Positions 8,233 to 16,618 of a stretch of DNA of 42,747 nucleotides are shown here, in pieces (the stretch's first letter is position 1; each line of letters starts with the position of its first letter). Where the stretch lies: NCBI RefSeq assembly GCF_000173975.1, contig NZ_ACEP01000094.1, forward strand, positions 1 through 42,747, given 5' to 3'. The notes under the pieces were generated by a model, which saw only the letters and a program-made list of their open reading frames with translations, was not told the origin of the DNA and ran no database searches. Made by a program: the position numbers and the translations under genes. The stretch is from Anaerobutyricum hallii DSM 3353 (GTDB lineage: Bacteria; Bacillota; Clostridia; Lachnospirales; Lachnospiraceae).

Positions 8233-9942
8233 TTATAATTCCATATCATGTGACCTTTTCTTAGATCGAATAGGCTGATTTCGTCGCATCTCCTGTTTCC
8301 TCTGATATTCAAGTTCCCATGCACGATGAGAGAAAACATCAGGATCCTCCACATTGAGATAATCCACCTCATCGGCTGCAATATCACGGCGGTGATAGTC
8401 ATAATACTTACCGAAAGTACCTTTGAGCTGTTCGATCAGCTTATCCCGAAAATCAGGACGTATCTGGATTCTGGTGTCCAGCAATTCTGTATACTGTTCA
8501 GGTTCAGGACGAAATTTTTCTTCTCGGAAAGCGGCAGCATCTTTTTCAAGCTGTTTTTTGAGCGAGATGCCCTGAGAATCTAGGATATCAAGATTGTTCT
8601 TCATCTGGTCGTATTTCTTGGATAGATTCGTCATATCTTTATCTGTAGAGCATTCTGCCTGGAAGATTAGCTGCTCTTTCCTTGATTTCAGTTCTTCGAT
8701 TTCTTCGGTAATAGTGGTAAGCTGCTGATTTAATTTTATATGCTGGATGGGATTCAAAATACTGGTTTTATCCTTTTGCACATTCAGTTCTTTCCGTTCT
8801 GTAACTTTAGCTTTGAGTTTCTTTTTAACGGTGTTGTATTTATTCAGTATTGGATTAAAATGATTCATCCAGTCATGGATCACTTTTTTTTGCATCTCAT
8901 TGTGGAGCAAATGATATTGTGTAAAAATCATGTGATTTCGGATTGCTTCCAATGTTTCTGCAATTATTGGAATAGACTTTTCTACAGCTTCAGCCAGTTT
9001 TGCTACTTTTGCTTTTAATTCTCGGAGCATTTTGTTATCCGCACGAATCTGACGGTTGATTTCACAGCGGTCTGCTATCATGCCTTTCTTTTCCATATTC
9101 TGGGCAATGTAGCCTTCATGGATAGTTGGCTGTTCGGTGATTCCCTGATCTGCAAAGCTGCGGTGATCAATGGTAGCATTTATCTGATTACGTGCAAGCA
9201 TTTTATTTACAGCATCTGCCCAGTTTGCCCGCCAGATGCAAAGTTGTTCATCACTGTTCCATTGTTCGGAAATAGGATTCTGTCTGCCATATCGGCTGCT
9301 CTTGGGGTGTTTATCAATCCGTTCATATCCTTTTTCCTGTGCGGCAGAGGAAGTCAGATATTCTTTCTTTTTCCCAACTTTATAGCCATATTGCTTTTCC
9401 CATCCCTGTTTCTGAGCAGTTTTAAATTCAGAAGCAGTAAATCCTTTTTCTTCTCCATCTTTGATACAGAGATATTCTTTTTCTGTTTTATACTGCCATG
9501 TTCCATTTTCATTTAGTGGTCGGACAGTAAGAAGAATGTGTGCATGGGGATTGTGACCATCTGTATCGTGAATGGCAAAATCAGCACACATCCCCATATC
9601 TACAAAATTCTTTTTAATAAAATCCTGAAGAAGAGAAATATTGCTGTCTTTATCCAACTCAACAGGGAGTGCGACAACAAATTCTCTTGCCAGTCGGCTG
9701 TCTTTGGTCTTTTCGGTTTCTTCCACAGCGTTCCAGAGTTGTTCCCGGTCAATCCATTTGGATGGAGCAATTGGAGGAAGCATCACTTCCTGATAGATCA
9801 GCCCATGCTTTCTGGTATAGTCATGCTGGATACCATCATAATCATTGTACATCCGGCTGCAGCTCATATAAGCAGAAGCTGCGACAGCGGAACGTCCGGA
9901 ACCACGGCTGACAACTTTGGCTTGCATATGATAAATTGCCAT
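8233..9942 (-). CDS. mobL: MobA/MobL-family relaxase (MobQ type)
   Basis: 569 residues. A conjugative relaxase that nicks oriT and leads the strand into a recipient using a helper's secretion channel. The N-terminal MobA/MobL domain begins MAIYHMQAKVVSRGSGRSAV, and the metal-binding histidine triad is HNPHAHILL (His130, 133, 135). The catalytic tyrosine is probably among those near 25-50, as in SAYMSCSRMYNDYDG. The C-terminal half (about 300-520) is a long charged coiled coil ending in a basic tail. ATG 9942 is chosen because GGAGG lies just upstream; the longer GTG start overlaps that site. It lies next to a clear MobQ-type oriT and a DUF3847 gene. A broken copy of this gene occurs at 29413-29963. 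Confidence 0.92.
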   Translation of the reverse strand: MAIYHMQAKVVSRGSGRSAVAASAYMSCSRMYNDYDGIQHDYTRKHGLIYQEVMLPPIAPSKWIDREQLWNAVEETEKTKDSRLAREFVVALPVELDKDSNISLLQDFIKKNFVDMGMCADFAIHDTDGHNPHAHILLTVRPLNENGTWQYKTEKEYLCIKDGEEKGFTASEFKTAQKQGWEKQYGYKVGKKKEYLTSSAAQEKGYERIDKHPKSSRYGRQNPISEQWNSDEQLCIWRANWADAVNKMLARNQINATIDHRSFADQGITEQPTIHEGYIAQNMEKKGMIADRCEINRQIRADNKMLRELKAKVAKLAEAVEKSIPIIAETLEAIRNHMIFTQYHLLHNEMQKKVIHDWMNHFNPILNKYNTVKKKLKAKVTERKELNVQKDKTSILNPIQHIKLNQQLTTITEEIEELKSRKEQLIFQAECSTDKDMTNLSKKYDQMKNNLDILDSQGISLKKQLEKDAAAFREEKFRPEPEQYTELLDTRIQIRPDFRDKLIEQLKGTFGKYYDYHRRDIAADEVDYLNVEDPDVFSHRAWELEYQRKQEMRRNQPIRSKKRSHDMEL

Positions 9943-10004
9943 ATCTGGCACCTCCTTTCGATGTTGCCTGCAACAGCGGAAAAGCCCTCGGCAGAGCGCA
10001 CGAG

Positions 10005-10057
10005 CCCCGTAGGGGATACCACCGCCCGATTTATCGGGTGGTGAGTAAGTGCGCCCT
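10005..10057 (+). other. oriT: origin of transfer (oriT), RSF1010/MobQ type
   Basis: An inverted repeat ACCGCCCGAT (10021-10030) and ATCGGGTGGT (10033-10042) stands 3 bases before TAAGTGCGCCCT (10046-10057). That is the layout and nick-region sequence of the IncQ (RSF1010) oriT family. A smaller hairpin CCCCGTAGGGG (10005-10015) precedes it. It lies between the relaxase gene and the DUF3847 gene, as expected. Confidence 0.85.
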
Positions 10058-10078
10058 TCGGGAGTAGAACTTGTGCGT

Positions 10079-10300
10079 TTACATTCCTCGTAGCCGGATT
10101 ATCAGCTCCCGTTTCAGGGAATCCAAATCCATTTCTTTAATATGGGGAACAATACTTTCCAAAATGGCTCCTTCCTGGACTAATCGGTGTGTTCTGGCAT
10201 CACGTTCTTTTTTGCGATTTCTTGCTTCGGCTTCTTCTTGGCGGTGTCTTGCCTGTAAAAGTGCTTTTTCTTCTGGTGTCATGATTTTTTTATCTGCCAT
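10079..10300 (-). CDS. DUF3847 protein, probable mobilization accessory
   Basis: 73 residues, strongly charged: ADKKIMTPEEKALLQARHRQ then a lysine/arginine/glutamate-rich helix and IKEMDLDSLKRELIIRLRGM. It matches the DUF3847 family found just ahead of MobA/MobL relaxase genes in Firmicutes elements. By position it could be a MobC-like DNA-binding helper of the relaxosome; this is inferred. ATG 10300 is preceded by the same ribosome-site block (aggaggtgccagat) that precedes mobL. Confidence 0.8.
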   Translation of the reverse strand: MADKKIMTPEEKALLQARHRQEEAEARNRKKERDARTHRLVQEGAILESIVPHIKEMDLDSLKRELIIRLRGM

Positions 10301-10318
10301 ATCTGGCACCTCCTTTTT

Positions 10319-10334
10319 ATGCCCGTATCCGGGC
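10319..10334. promoter_or_regulatory. small palindrome before the DUF3847 ribosome site
   Basis: TGCCCG and CGGGCA around a TATC loop, just upstream of the shared ribosome-site block on the minus strand. It could be a weak attenuator or operator. Confidence 0.4.
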
Positions 10335-10380
10335 AGTATTGGTTTTAAAATCTTATGGTTTGGTACTATAGTTTCGGATA

Positions 10381-10438
10381 ACTGACAGTGGCATGTTTCT
10401 GGTGATAAATAAGGAAAGAAAGTAGTACCACTGTCAGT
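10381..10438. promoter_or_regulatory. 11-bp inverted repeat between dnaC-like and DUF3847 genes
   Basis: ACTGACAGTGG (10381-10391) is repeated exactly, inverted, as CCACTGTCAGT (10428-10438) with a 36-base spacer. The 170-base gap 10301-10470 has no gene. It may be an operator for the mobilization genes, a terminator of the leftward rep operon, or part of a replication origin; nothing in the sequence decides this. Confidence 0.5.
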
Positions 10439-10470
10439 GAAGAATAATTATCGTGTTATGCTTCTTTGCT

Positions 10471-11328
10471 TCAGTTCTTGTTCGGAGCATGATTGTTTAA
10501 CAGAATTCTTTTTGCCTGTTTTAAATTAGCTGTTGCATTGTCCTGACGAATATTCCGGTTATTGATACGGACAGGAATACATCTCTCCAGAATACGGTCA
10601 TAAATTCGTTTGTGTGCGATATCAGCGGCGTTATTCAGCTCTGATAAAGTGAGATTGGTCGTTATGATCAGGGGCTTTTTACTGCGGTAACGACTGTCGA
10701 TCACATTGAATACCTGTTCCAGTGCAAAGTCAGAGTTCCGCTCAATTCCGAGATCATCAATAATCAGAAGACTGTAGCGGTTTAAGCTGTTGATGAACTG
10801 GTTTCTGTCTTCAAAATGCATTCCGGTAAGGGTATTTAGAATTCGGGAAAAGTTGGTCATCAGTACAGGAACGCCTTTTTCCAGAAGGGCATTGGCAATG
10901 CAGCCTGCAAAAAAAGATTTTCCAGTACCGACATCACCCCAGATGAGAAGTCCGGAAGCATTTGCTCTCATCTCTTCCCAGTTGCTTACATAATTGTGTG
11001 CCAGTTTTATTTCCGGATTGATGCCGTTATCCCTGGCAAAAGTGTAGTCATAGAGTGCTTTGTCCTGTAAGCCGCTGGTTTTAAGATGCTCTATTTCCAT
11101 TTGTTTTTCATGAAGTTTTCTCTGGGCTTCTTCCTGCTCAAAGATTTCCTGCTGGCATTTACAGCGGATGGAAGGAATAAGAACCTTTCCCTGTAATTCA
11201 TGCCTGCATTGCCTTGGCGTATTGCATTTGGAACAGTAGATCAGGTGGTCTGTTTCGTTAAAATATTCATCAGACTGAAGCTCTCTGTTTGGGGTTATAG
11301 CTGTTGGTTTTTCTATAAATTTTGTCAT
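10471..11328 (-). CDS. DnaC/IstB-like ATP-binding replication protein
   Basis: 285 residues. A helicase-loader-type AAA+ ATPase, probably helping load the replicative helicase at the element's origin. An N-terminal zinc cluster (Cys32, 35, 41, 56, 58, in YCSKCNTPRQC and RCKCQ) is followed by a coiled linker, Walker A WGDVGTGKSFFAGCIANALL (131-138), Walker B LLIIDDLGIER, sensor I ITTNL and the arginine-containing ERCIPVRI. Its ATG overlaps the repA stop (ATGA), so the two are coupled. IstB of IS21 is a relative, but no IstA is nearby and the RepA/ParM context favours replication. Confidence 0.88.
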   Translation of the reverse strand: MTKFIEKPTAITPNRELQSDEYFNETDHLIYCSKCNTPRQCRHELQGKVLIPSIRCKCQQEIFEQEEAQRKLHEKQMEIEHLKTSGLQDKALYDYTFARDNGINPEIKLAHNYVSNWEEMRANASGLLIWGDVGTGKSFFAGCIANALLEKGVPVLMTNFSRILNTLTGMHFEDRNQFINSLNRYSLLIIDDLGIERNSDFALEQVFNVIDSRYRSKKPLIITTNLTLSELNNAADIAHKRIYDRILERCIPVRINNRNIRQDNATANLKQAKRILLNNHAPNKN

Positions 11329-12041
11329 AATGTTTCGTATTCCTCACTTTCGTAATTTCGTTGTCGGGAAGCAGGATGATCCTGTCTTGCCCAACTGATG
11401 ATGGTAGCTGCGTGGTTCTGATATTGCTTTCCGGTAGAAGCCATATAACCGGATAAGCGTTCAATATAATCCTTCCAGTCAGGGATTGTCTGCCGGATAT
11501 CTTCAAGCTCTTTTTCTGACAGAAAAACATTTTGAAATTTTCCATAGGGTGAGAGTGGCTCCTTACTCCCTCTTATTGCTAAATTGTTCTTTTTTATCTC
11601 TTTCTTATTACCAGACAGTTTTCTGTCTGTATCAGGGAAAGAATCCTGTCTGTCAATAGGACAGTTTTTTGTCTGTCTTAGGGAAAGAAATCTGTCTGTA
11701 TAGTGGATGGTTTCTTTTGGGAGTTTTACATAAATCCGATTGGGCTGTCCGGGACCCTGCCGTTTTCGGAAGATAAGCTCCTGTTTTTCCAGTACTGCCA
11801 GAGCAGTTTTAACCGTCATCTGGCTTTTGTGGAGAACTTCTGCCAGTGCTTCAATCGTAAAGTAAATGAACACATGACCGTCTGTATCTGACCACCCCTC
11901 ATTTTTCTGGGAAAGCCTTGCCCGGTCGAGCAGGATAATATAAAGCATTTTGGCAGTTTCGTTTATTTCCATGTCCAGAAGGAAACGGGGAAACATCATA
12001 TAAGATGGCAGGTTGGTGTCTGCTGTCAGAAAGTCAGTCAT
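11325..12041 (-). CDS. repA: RepA_N-type replication initiator
   Basis: 238 residues. The N-terminal half matches the RepA_N winged-helix domain: LPSYMMFPRFLLDMEINETA, LYIILLDRARLSQKN and a recognition helix in EVLHKSQMTVKTALAVLEKQ. The C-terminal half (from about 150) has LSEKELEDIRQTIPDWKDYI and ends in a helix-rich region typical of initiators acting with a DnaC-like partner. ATG 12041 is chosen because GGAGGTGAGC lies just before it; the longer frame covers that site. The gene sits between parR and the dnaC-like gene and points to autonomous replication of the excised circle. Confidence 0.85.
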   Translation of the reverse strand: MTDFLTADTNLPSYMMFPRFLLDMEINETAKMLYIILLDRARLSQKNEGWSDTDGHVFIYFTIEALAEVLHKSQMTVKTALAVLEKQELIFRKRQGPGQPNRIYVKLPKETIHYTDRFLSLRQTKNCPIDRQDSFPDTDRKLSGNKKEIKKNNLAIRGSKEPLSPYGKFQNVFLSEKELEDIRQTIPDWKDYIERLSGYMASTGKQYQNHAATIISWARQDHPASRQRNYESEEYETL

Positions 12042-12065
12042 GTGCTCACCTCCAATCAAAAGGGT

Positions 12066-12449
12066 TTATTCCCCAAGAAAATCCCAGTCTACATCACTAT
12101 CTGGCTGTGAATTTTCAGGTGCTGGAAAGGATGCCCTGATTTGGGGCTCCCTTTGCGCCATGCCTGCAGTCAGTCCGGAAAGAAAAAGTGGCAATGCCTG
12201 TTTCAGACTGTTTTCCACTGCATCTACAATCTGTTTCACAAAAAGTTCTTCCCGTTCTCTTGTTTCCAGATAAGGATCAGCCTGTGTGCGGTAGTAGCGG
12301 TCAAAATAATCTACCAGTGCAAGAGAGATTACCTGACTGTAAGATTTAAAATCCTGCCTGTCCATCGTCTGTAAATATTCCCAGGCTCTCCGTTGCTGTT
12401 CTTTGTCCAGATTAAAGCGCAGGTTTGTGTTGCGGATATTGTTCTGCAT
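12066..12449 (-). CDS. ParR-like centromere-binding protein
   Basis: 127 residues. It starts with a ribbon-helix-helix-like segment (NTNLRFNLDKEQQRRAWEYL then SYSQVISLALVDYF), the fold used by ParR proteins to bind centromere repeats, followed by an acidic, proline-containing tail ending DSDVDWDFLGE. The acidic tail fits the ParR role of contacting the ParM filament end. Its ribosome site lies in the last codons of the parM-like gene and its start is 3 bases past that stop. The call rests on position and fold. Confidence 0.72.
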   Translation of the reverse strand: MQNNIRNTNLRFNLDKEQQRRAWEYLQTMDRQDFKSYSQVISLALVDYFDRYYRTQADPYLETREREELFVKQIVDAVENSLKQALPLFLSGLTAGMAQREPQIRASFPAPENSQPDSDVDWDFLGE

Positions 12450-12452
12450 GGT

Positions 12453-13370
12453 TTATCCCCTCCTTTTCAGGCTCATATAAGCCAGAGATTCGTAACCTTT
12501 GGCGGTGGCGCAGATGTCATCAATGATGGTGACTCGTAATTTGTCATACGTTCCGAAGTTACGGATCAGACATCCACCGCCGCCAACTACATACAGGCGC
12601 ATTAGGTCAGGATTGTATTCATATTTGCGGAGTGTGGAAAAAAGTTCTGCCACATACTGTCTGGCAATAGAACTGATACAATCCATATATGGTGCTGAAA
12701 TGTCAGCTGTTCCAAACCGCAGAATCTGTTCTACTGTAGATTCTTCAATCTTCACTCCAAATTTGTCCAGAACAGCGTTCTTTGCAGCAATCATGCATTG
12801 GTTTACACCAAGTTTTTCTGTCCAGCATCGGCTTTCTTGTGCTTTCTTATTGTTGATATACAGAATGTTCATGGTTCCGTTTCCGATATCTGCAAGGAGA
12901 TTAGTTCCCTTGAAATTTCCAAGGTGGTTTACAATAGCCGGATATCCCTGTGGGTAAAGGTTACATCCCACAAAGCGGAGATGATATTCTTTGCCGTTGA
13001 AACGGTAATGGACTTCTGGATTCTGGAGCAGATAGGAACGAAAAGCTTCTCTTTGATTTCTGATCCATGTCAGAGGAAGTCCGGCAGCCAGATGAACATC
13101 TGCTTCACGGATGGAAAAGACATTCAGTTCCCTTGCAATAGCCATTAGCGTCAGAAGATAATATTCTTCGTCCATAGCTTTATCCGGGATAAATTCTTTG
13201 TGTCCTTCGCCGATCCGGTAGTAAATGCCGTTGTATTCCAGAATATTCCCGGTGAAGATTGGTTCAGTTTCATAGGCTTTGATGCCGGTTGGGGTGACGG
13301 TGTTTGCTGTTTTCATATTGCCGTAGCCATGATCTACAGCAATGATTTTGGTGTTTCTGAGTTCTCGCAT
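12453..13370 (-). CDS. ParM/StbA-family actin-like segregation protein
   Basis: 305 residues. An actin-fold ATPase that polymerises to push plasmid copies apart. Motifs: phosphate 1 IIAVDHGYGNMKTANT, phosphate 2 LLADIGNGTMNILYI, and the adenosine loop YVVGGGGCLIRNFG. ATG 13370 is chosen; the ORF runs open further upstream but the homology starts at RELRNTKIIAVDHG and a CGGAGG site precedes ATG 13370. That ribosome site is fully paired in a predicted leader hairpin (13379-13462). With the ParR-like gene it forms a type II partition cassette, which suggests the element persists as a circle for a time. Confidence 0.85.
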   Translation of the reverse strand: MRELRNTKIIAVDHGYGNMKTANTVTPTGIKAYETEPIFTGNILEYNGIYYRIGEGHKEFIPDKAMDEEYYLLTLMAIARELNVFSIREADVHLAAGLPLTWIRNQREAFRSYLLQNPEVHYRFNGKEYHLRFVGCNLYPQGYPAIVNHLGNFKGTNLLADIGNGTMNILYINNKKAQESRCWTEKLGVNQCMIAAKNAVLDKFGVKIEESTVEQILRFGTADISAPYMDCISSIARQYVAELFSTLRKYEYNPDLMRLYVVGGGGCLIRNFGTYDKLRVTIIDDICATAKGYESLAYMSLKRRG

Positions 13371-13378
13371 AAAAAATA

Positions 13379-13462
13379 CCTCCGTTTTCGTATTGATTGA
13401 TTCAGCAGGTCGTACCGGTGTGGTACTGCTCTGCTGTGGGATAAGCATACGAAAATCGGAGG
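13379..13462 (-). promoter_or_regulatory. parM leader hairpin covering its ribosome site
   Basis: On the minus strand CCTCCGATTTTCGTAT (from 13462 to 13447) pairs with ATACGAAAACGGAGG (13393 to 13379): a 15-bp stem with one bulged A. The second arm contains the entire GGAGG of parM. The 53-base loop holds another hairpin, GTACC and GGTAC. This should reduce ParM translation unless opened. Confidence 0.7.
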
Positions 13463-13470
13463 AAAAAGGC

Positions 13471-13503
13471 ATTGAGGGGAAATTGAGCAGGAATTGAGAA
13501 AAA
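13471..13503. repeat. three 11-bp direct repeats, candidate parC
   Basis: ATTGAGGGGAA, ATTGAGCAGGA and ATTGAGAAAAA follow one another with an exact 11-base period, just upstream of the parM leader. Tandem 11-bp repeats upstream of parM form the parC centromere in plasmid R1. Here there are only three, with six fixed bases each. Confidence 0.6.
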
Positions 13504-13538
13504 AGATATATTGTGCTTACGTTCTTCATGTACTCTTG

Positions 13539-13568
13539 TTGTGATTTCATTGTTTTTTATCGTATAAT
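13539..13568 (+). promoter_or_regulatory. promoter of the two-component/exporter operon
   Basis: TATAAT at 13563-13568 is perfect; a weak TTGTGA at 13539-13544 lies 18 bases upstream. A weak -35 fits an activator-dependent promoter. It is divergent to parM. Confidence 0.6.
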
Positions 13569-13590
13569 ATGGATACTGGAGGTGGTTTGG

Positions 13591-14265
13591 ATGAAATACA
13601 AGATTTTAGTTGTCGATGATGATAAAGAATTGGTGAAAATGCTTTGTAGTTATTTTAATATGAAACAATATGAAACCATTACGGCTACAGATGGAATGGA
13701 AGCATTAAATAAAATAAAAATGAAACCGGATATTATTTTGTTGGATATCAATATGCCACGCATGGATGGGATTGAAGTATGTCGTCTGATACGCAGTAAA
13801 GTGTTATGTCCAATTTTATTTCTGACAGCAAGAGTTGACGAAGATGATAAAATTAATGGGTTGCTTTCAGGTGGGGATGATTATATTACGAAACCATTTA
13901 GTCTTCGGGAGTTGGAAGCAAGGATTGTCACAAACATAAAGAGAGAAGAAAGGCATCAACAAAAAACGGAATACCGTTTCATGGATGAAATGCTGATTGA
14001 TTATTCTGAAAAAATAGTAGCTATAGCTGGACACAGGATGGAGTTCACAAAAATTGAATATCAGATTATTGAATTCTTATCCATGCATCCAGGGCAGGTG
14101 TTTGATAAAGAACGTATATATGCACAAGTCTGTGGATATGATGCGGAAGGGGACAGTAGAACGATAACGGAATTAGTACGGCGTATAAGGAAAAAAATAG
14201 CGGATTATTCAGAAAAAGAATACATAGAAACTGTCTGGGGGATTGGATACCGATGGAAAAAATAA
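13591..14265 (+). CDS. OmpR/PhoB-family response regulator
   Basis: 224 residues. Receiver domain (1-120) with the acidic pocket VVDDDKE, phospho-acceptor Asp52 in ILLDINMPRMDG and Lys101 in YITKPFS; then a winged-helix DNA-binding domain with MEFTKIEYQIIEFLSMHPGQ and ETVWGIGYRWKK at the end. It probably activates the exporter genes that follow. ATG 13591 has GGAGG at 13578-13582; the longer frame is not supported. It overlaps the kinase gene by 13 bases. Confidence 0.93.
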   Translation: MKYKILVVDDDKELVKMLCSYFNMKQYETITATDGMEALNKIKMKPDIILLDINMPRMDGIEVCRLIRSKVLCPILFLTARVDEDDKINGLLSGGDDYITKPFSLRELEARIVTNIKREERHQQKTEYRFMDEMLIDYSEKIVAIAGHRMEFTKIEYQIIEFLSMHPGQVFDKERIYAQVCGYDAEGDSRTITELVRRIRKKIADYSEKEYIETVWGIGYRWKK

Positions 14266-15431
14266 GAAACTTGTCACTGAAAAAAACAATTCTGCTTTAT
14301 TTTGTGATCAGCTTAACGGCAGCATTTCTGTTATCTGGATTTACAGTTCATTTTGCAGGAAATATGCAGAATAAAATATGGGAAAAATATATTGATTATG
14401 CAGATTATACGGACGTGTTTCAGCAATATGGAAAGAAATACGAGATTGAGATATCAAGACCTAATCAATCGCAGATGAATCGTTTGGACTATCATCTTTC
14501 GGAAATGTGTGACTTTATGGAAACATATTCGGTACTGATTTTTTCGATTGTTGGGAGTGTTGTTGCGGTATTCTTTTTTTATAAAAATAAGTTAAAGACA
14601 CCTCTACAGGAACTAAAAGATGCCTCACAAATGATTGCAGATAATGAACTGGATTTTCATGTGTCCTATGAAAATAAAGATGAGATGGGAACTTTGTGTA
14701 AAGAATTTGAAATGATGCGAAGTGATTTAGCAGATAACAACAGAAAGATGTGGCGAATGATTGATGACGAGAAGGCTTTGCGGAATGCAATTGCACATGA
14801 TATACGTTCTCCACTTTCCATATTGCGTGGGTATCAGGAAATGCTCTTAGAGTTTGTTTCTGCCGAGAGTATAAAAACAGAGGATGTTATTGATATCTTA
14901 CAAACAGGCATGTATCAGATTGACCGTATAGAGCATTTCACGGAAAACATGAGAAAAATGTCCCATTTAGAACAGAGGGAACTGCAATGCTCAGAGATAG
15001 AGTTATCGGAACTGGCAAAAAAGATTGAGGCAGAAGCTGCCATGCTGTCCAAGAAGGAAAGTAAATTATGTAAGGTAGAAAGAGTGCAGGAACAAAACAT
15101 TGTGAAAGTGGATGAGGAACTTGTCATGGAAGTGACAGACAACTTACTGGAAAATGCGGTTCGATATGCACAAAAAAGTATTGCTTTGCAGATAAAGAAA
15201 AAGGATGGTTTTCTTATAATTTCTGTTGAAGATGATGGAATAGGATTTGTGGATACTGAGGAAAAAGTAACAGAGCCATTTTATCATAAGAATCCACAAG
15301 ATGATTTAAAGCATTTTGGCCTTGGTATGTATATTTCTCGTATTTTCTGTGAAAAGCATGGAGGAAATTTGAAAATATATAATGCCAGACAAGGCGGTGC
15401 TCATGTAGAAGCTCTTTTCAAAGCTGAATAA
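14253..15431 (+). CDS. sensor histidine kinase with HAMP domain
   Basis: 392 residues. Two membrane helices (about 12-34 and 92-110) bracket a short outside loop of about 55 residues. A HAMP linker follows (about 110-165), then the H-box AIAHDIRSPLSIL with His182, the N-box VTDNLLENAVRYA, and glycine boxes VEDDGIGFVD and GLGMYISRIF. It should phosphorylate the regulator encoded just upstream. The small sensor loop is like that of kinases detecting membrane-active peptides or cell-wall stress, but the signal cannot be read from the sequence. Confidence 0.92.
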   Translation: MEKIRNLSLKKTILLYFVISLTAAFLLSGFTVHFAGNMQNKIWEKYIDYADYTDVFQQYGKKYEIEISRPNQSQMNRLDYHLSEMCDFMETYSVLIFSIVGSVVAVFFFYKNKLKTPLQELKDASQMIADNELDFHVSYENKDEMGTLCKEFEMMRSDLADNNRKMWRMIDDEKALRNAIAHDIRSPLSILRGYQEMLLEFVSAESIKTEDVIDILQTGMYQIDRIEHFTENMRKMSHLEQRELQCSEIELSELAKKIEAEAAMLSKKESKLCKVERVQEQNIVKVDEELVMEVTDNLLENAVRYAQKSIALQIKKKDGFLIISVEDDGIGFVDTEEKVTEPFYHKNPQDDLKHFGLGMYISRIFCEKHGGNLKIYNARQGGAHVEALFKAE

Positions 15432-15547
15432 AAATACTTTATAAGGCTGAAATCGCAAATAAAGTGGTTTTAGTCTTTTTTGTTGTGAATTTATTGAGAA
15501 TTGATTTGTATGATGTTGTTAAAGAAATAAAGAAAGGAAGAGATACA

Positions 15548-16618
15548 ATGAAAACAATCATAAAAAGAAGTATACTTGATTATTTCAAGAACCCTGTTTT
15601 GTGGATTGGCTTGATTATTATAGTTGCCAGTATGTATCAATGTCTGTCATCGTATTTGCAAATTCATTATATCAAACAGAATGAACAGATCACACAAAAT
15701 GACGTAGCATTGGAAGATGCTGATGTCATGGATGGGTACATTCCCACATCTGATGATAAAGAAAGAAGAAGGGAGTGGGAAGATACGATCAAAGAGACGT
15801 TAATGGACACCTCCAAAAATGGTTTTGGATTTAGCAGGCAGGAAGCAGATCATGTAATGAAAGAAATTCAGAATATGGATGTAAAGACTGCTTCTGAGTT
15901 TTTGGAATCCCAATATGGCTATTATAATGCAATATATGCTTATGAGGACCTTGAAATTCATAAGGGGACAGCAGAAGAAATCAATCATTATATCGAGCGG
16001 AAATTATCCGAACATTCTTTTTCCTGGTACTTTGCCAAAAAATTTACGGATTTTGCAGGATTGCATATGGCCTTTTTTGCAACAGTCTTGCTATCATTTT
16101 TATTTATTCAGGATACACGAAAAAGTACCTATGAATTATTACATACAAAGCCTGTTACGGCAGTCCAATATATATGTGGGAAAGTAATAAGTGGATTCAT
16201 TAGTATGCTGGGAGTATTAGTGATTTTGAATGTTATATTCTTTATGCTGTGTTTGAAAACGTCTTTAGAATCGGGCTTTCCAGTAACACCAATTGATTTT
16301 TGCGTGAATTCTCTGATCTATATTATTCCGAATCTTTTGATGATATGTTGTGTCTATACAATTACAGCAGTAATATTTAAAAATCCGCTTCCGGCAGCAC
16401 CAATCTTGTTTTTACACATTATATATTCAAATATGCTGACCATGAAGAATGATATTTATTATATGAGACCGTTCTCTATTATGGTGCGATTCCCTGGCAG
16501 ATTTTTTGAAACACATGTAGCCAAAATGTCAAACATAAATCAGATTATTCTTGTAATTTCATCAGTTATATTAGTATGTATTTCTGTTACAATCTGGAAA
16601 AGGAGGAGGGTTCATTGA
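15548..16618 (+). CDS. ABC-2-type exporter permease, large subunit
   Basis: 356 residues. One N-terminal membrane helix (NPVLWIGLIIIVASMYQ) is followed by a long outside region of about 130 charged residues, then about five helices from residue 175 to the end, including FAGLHMAFFATVLLSFLFIQ. This is the layout of peptide/antibiotic exporter permeases of the ABC-2 type. ATG 15548 has GAAAGGAAGAG upstream; the upstream extension is unlikely. It is the first of three transporter genes after the kinase. Confidence 0.8.
   Translation: MKTIIKRSILDYFKNPVLWIGLIIIVASMYQCLSSYLQIHYIKQNEQITQNDVALEDADVMDGYIPTSDDKERRREWEDTIKETLMDTSKNGFGFSRQEADHVMKEIQNMDVKTASEFLESQYGYYNAIYAYEDLEIHKGTAEEINHYIERKLSEHSFSWYFAKKFTDFAGLHMAFFATVLLSFLFIQDTRKSTYELLHTKPVTAVQYICGKVISGFISMLGVLVILNVIFFMLCLKTSLESGFPVTPIDFCVNSLIYIIPNLLMICCVYTITAVIFKNPLPAAPILFLHIIYSNMLTMKNDIYYMRPFSIMVRFPGRFFETHVAKMSNINQIILVISSVILVCISVTIWKRRRVH

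Noticed and set aside
8326-10044. Several forward frames opposite mobL
   Set aside because: They are antisense to a complete relaxase gene and lack coherent domains.
10471-11328. IstB of an IS21 element
   Set aside because: No IstA gene or terminal repeats; it is coupled to repA.
13471-13503. CRISPR-like or phage iteron array
   Set aside because: Only three 11-bp units with no spacers; position favours a partition site.
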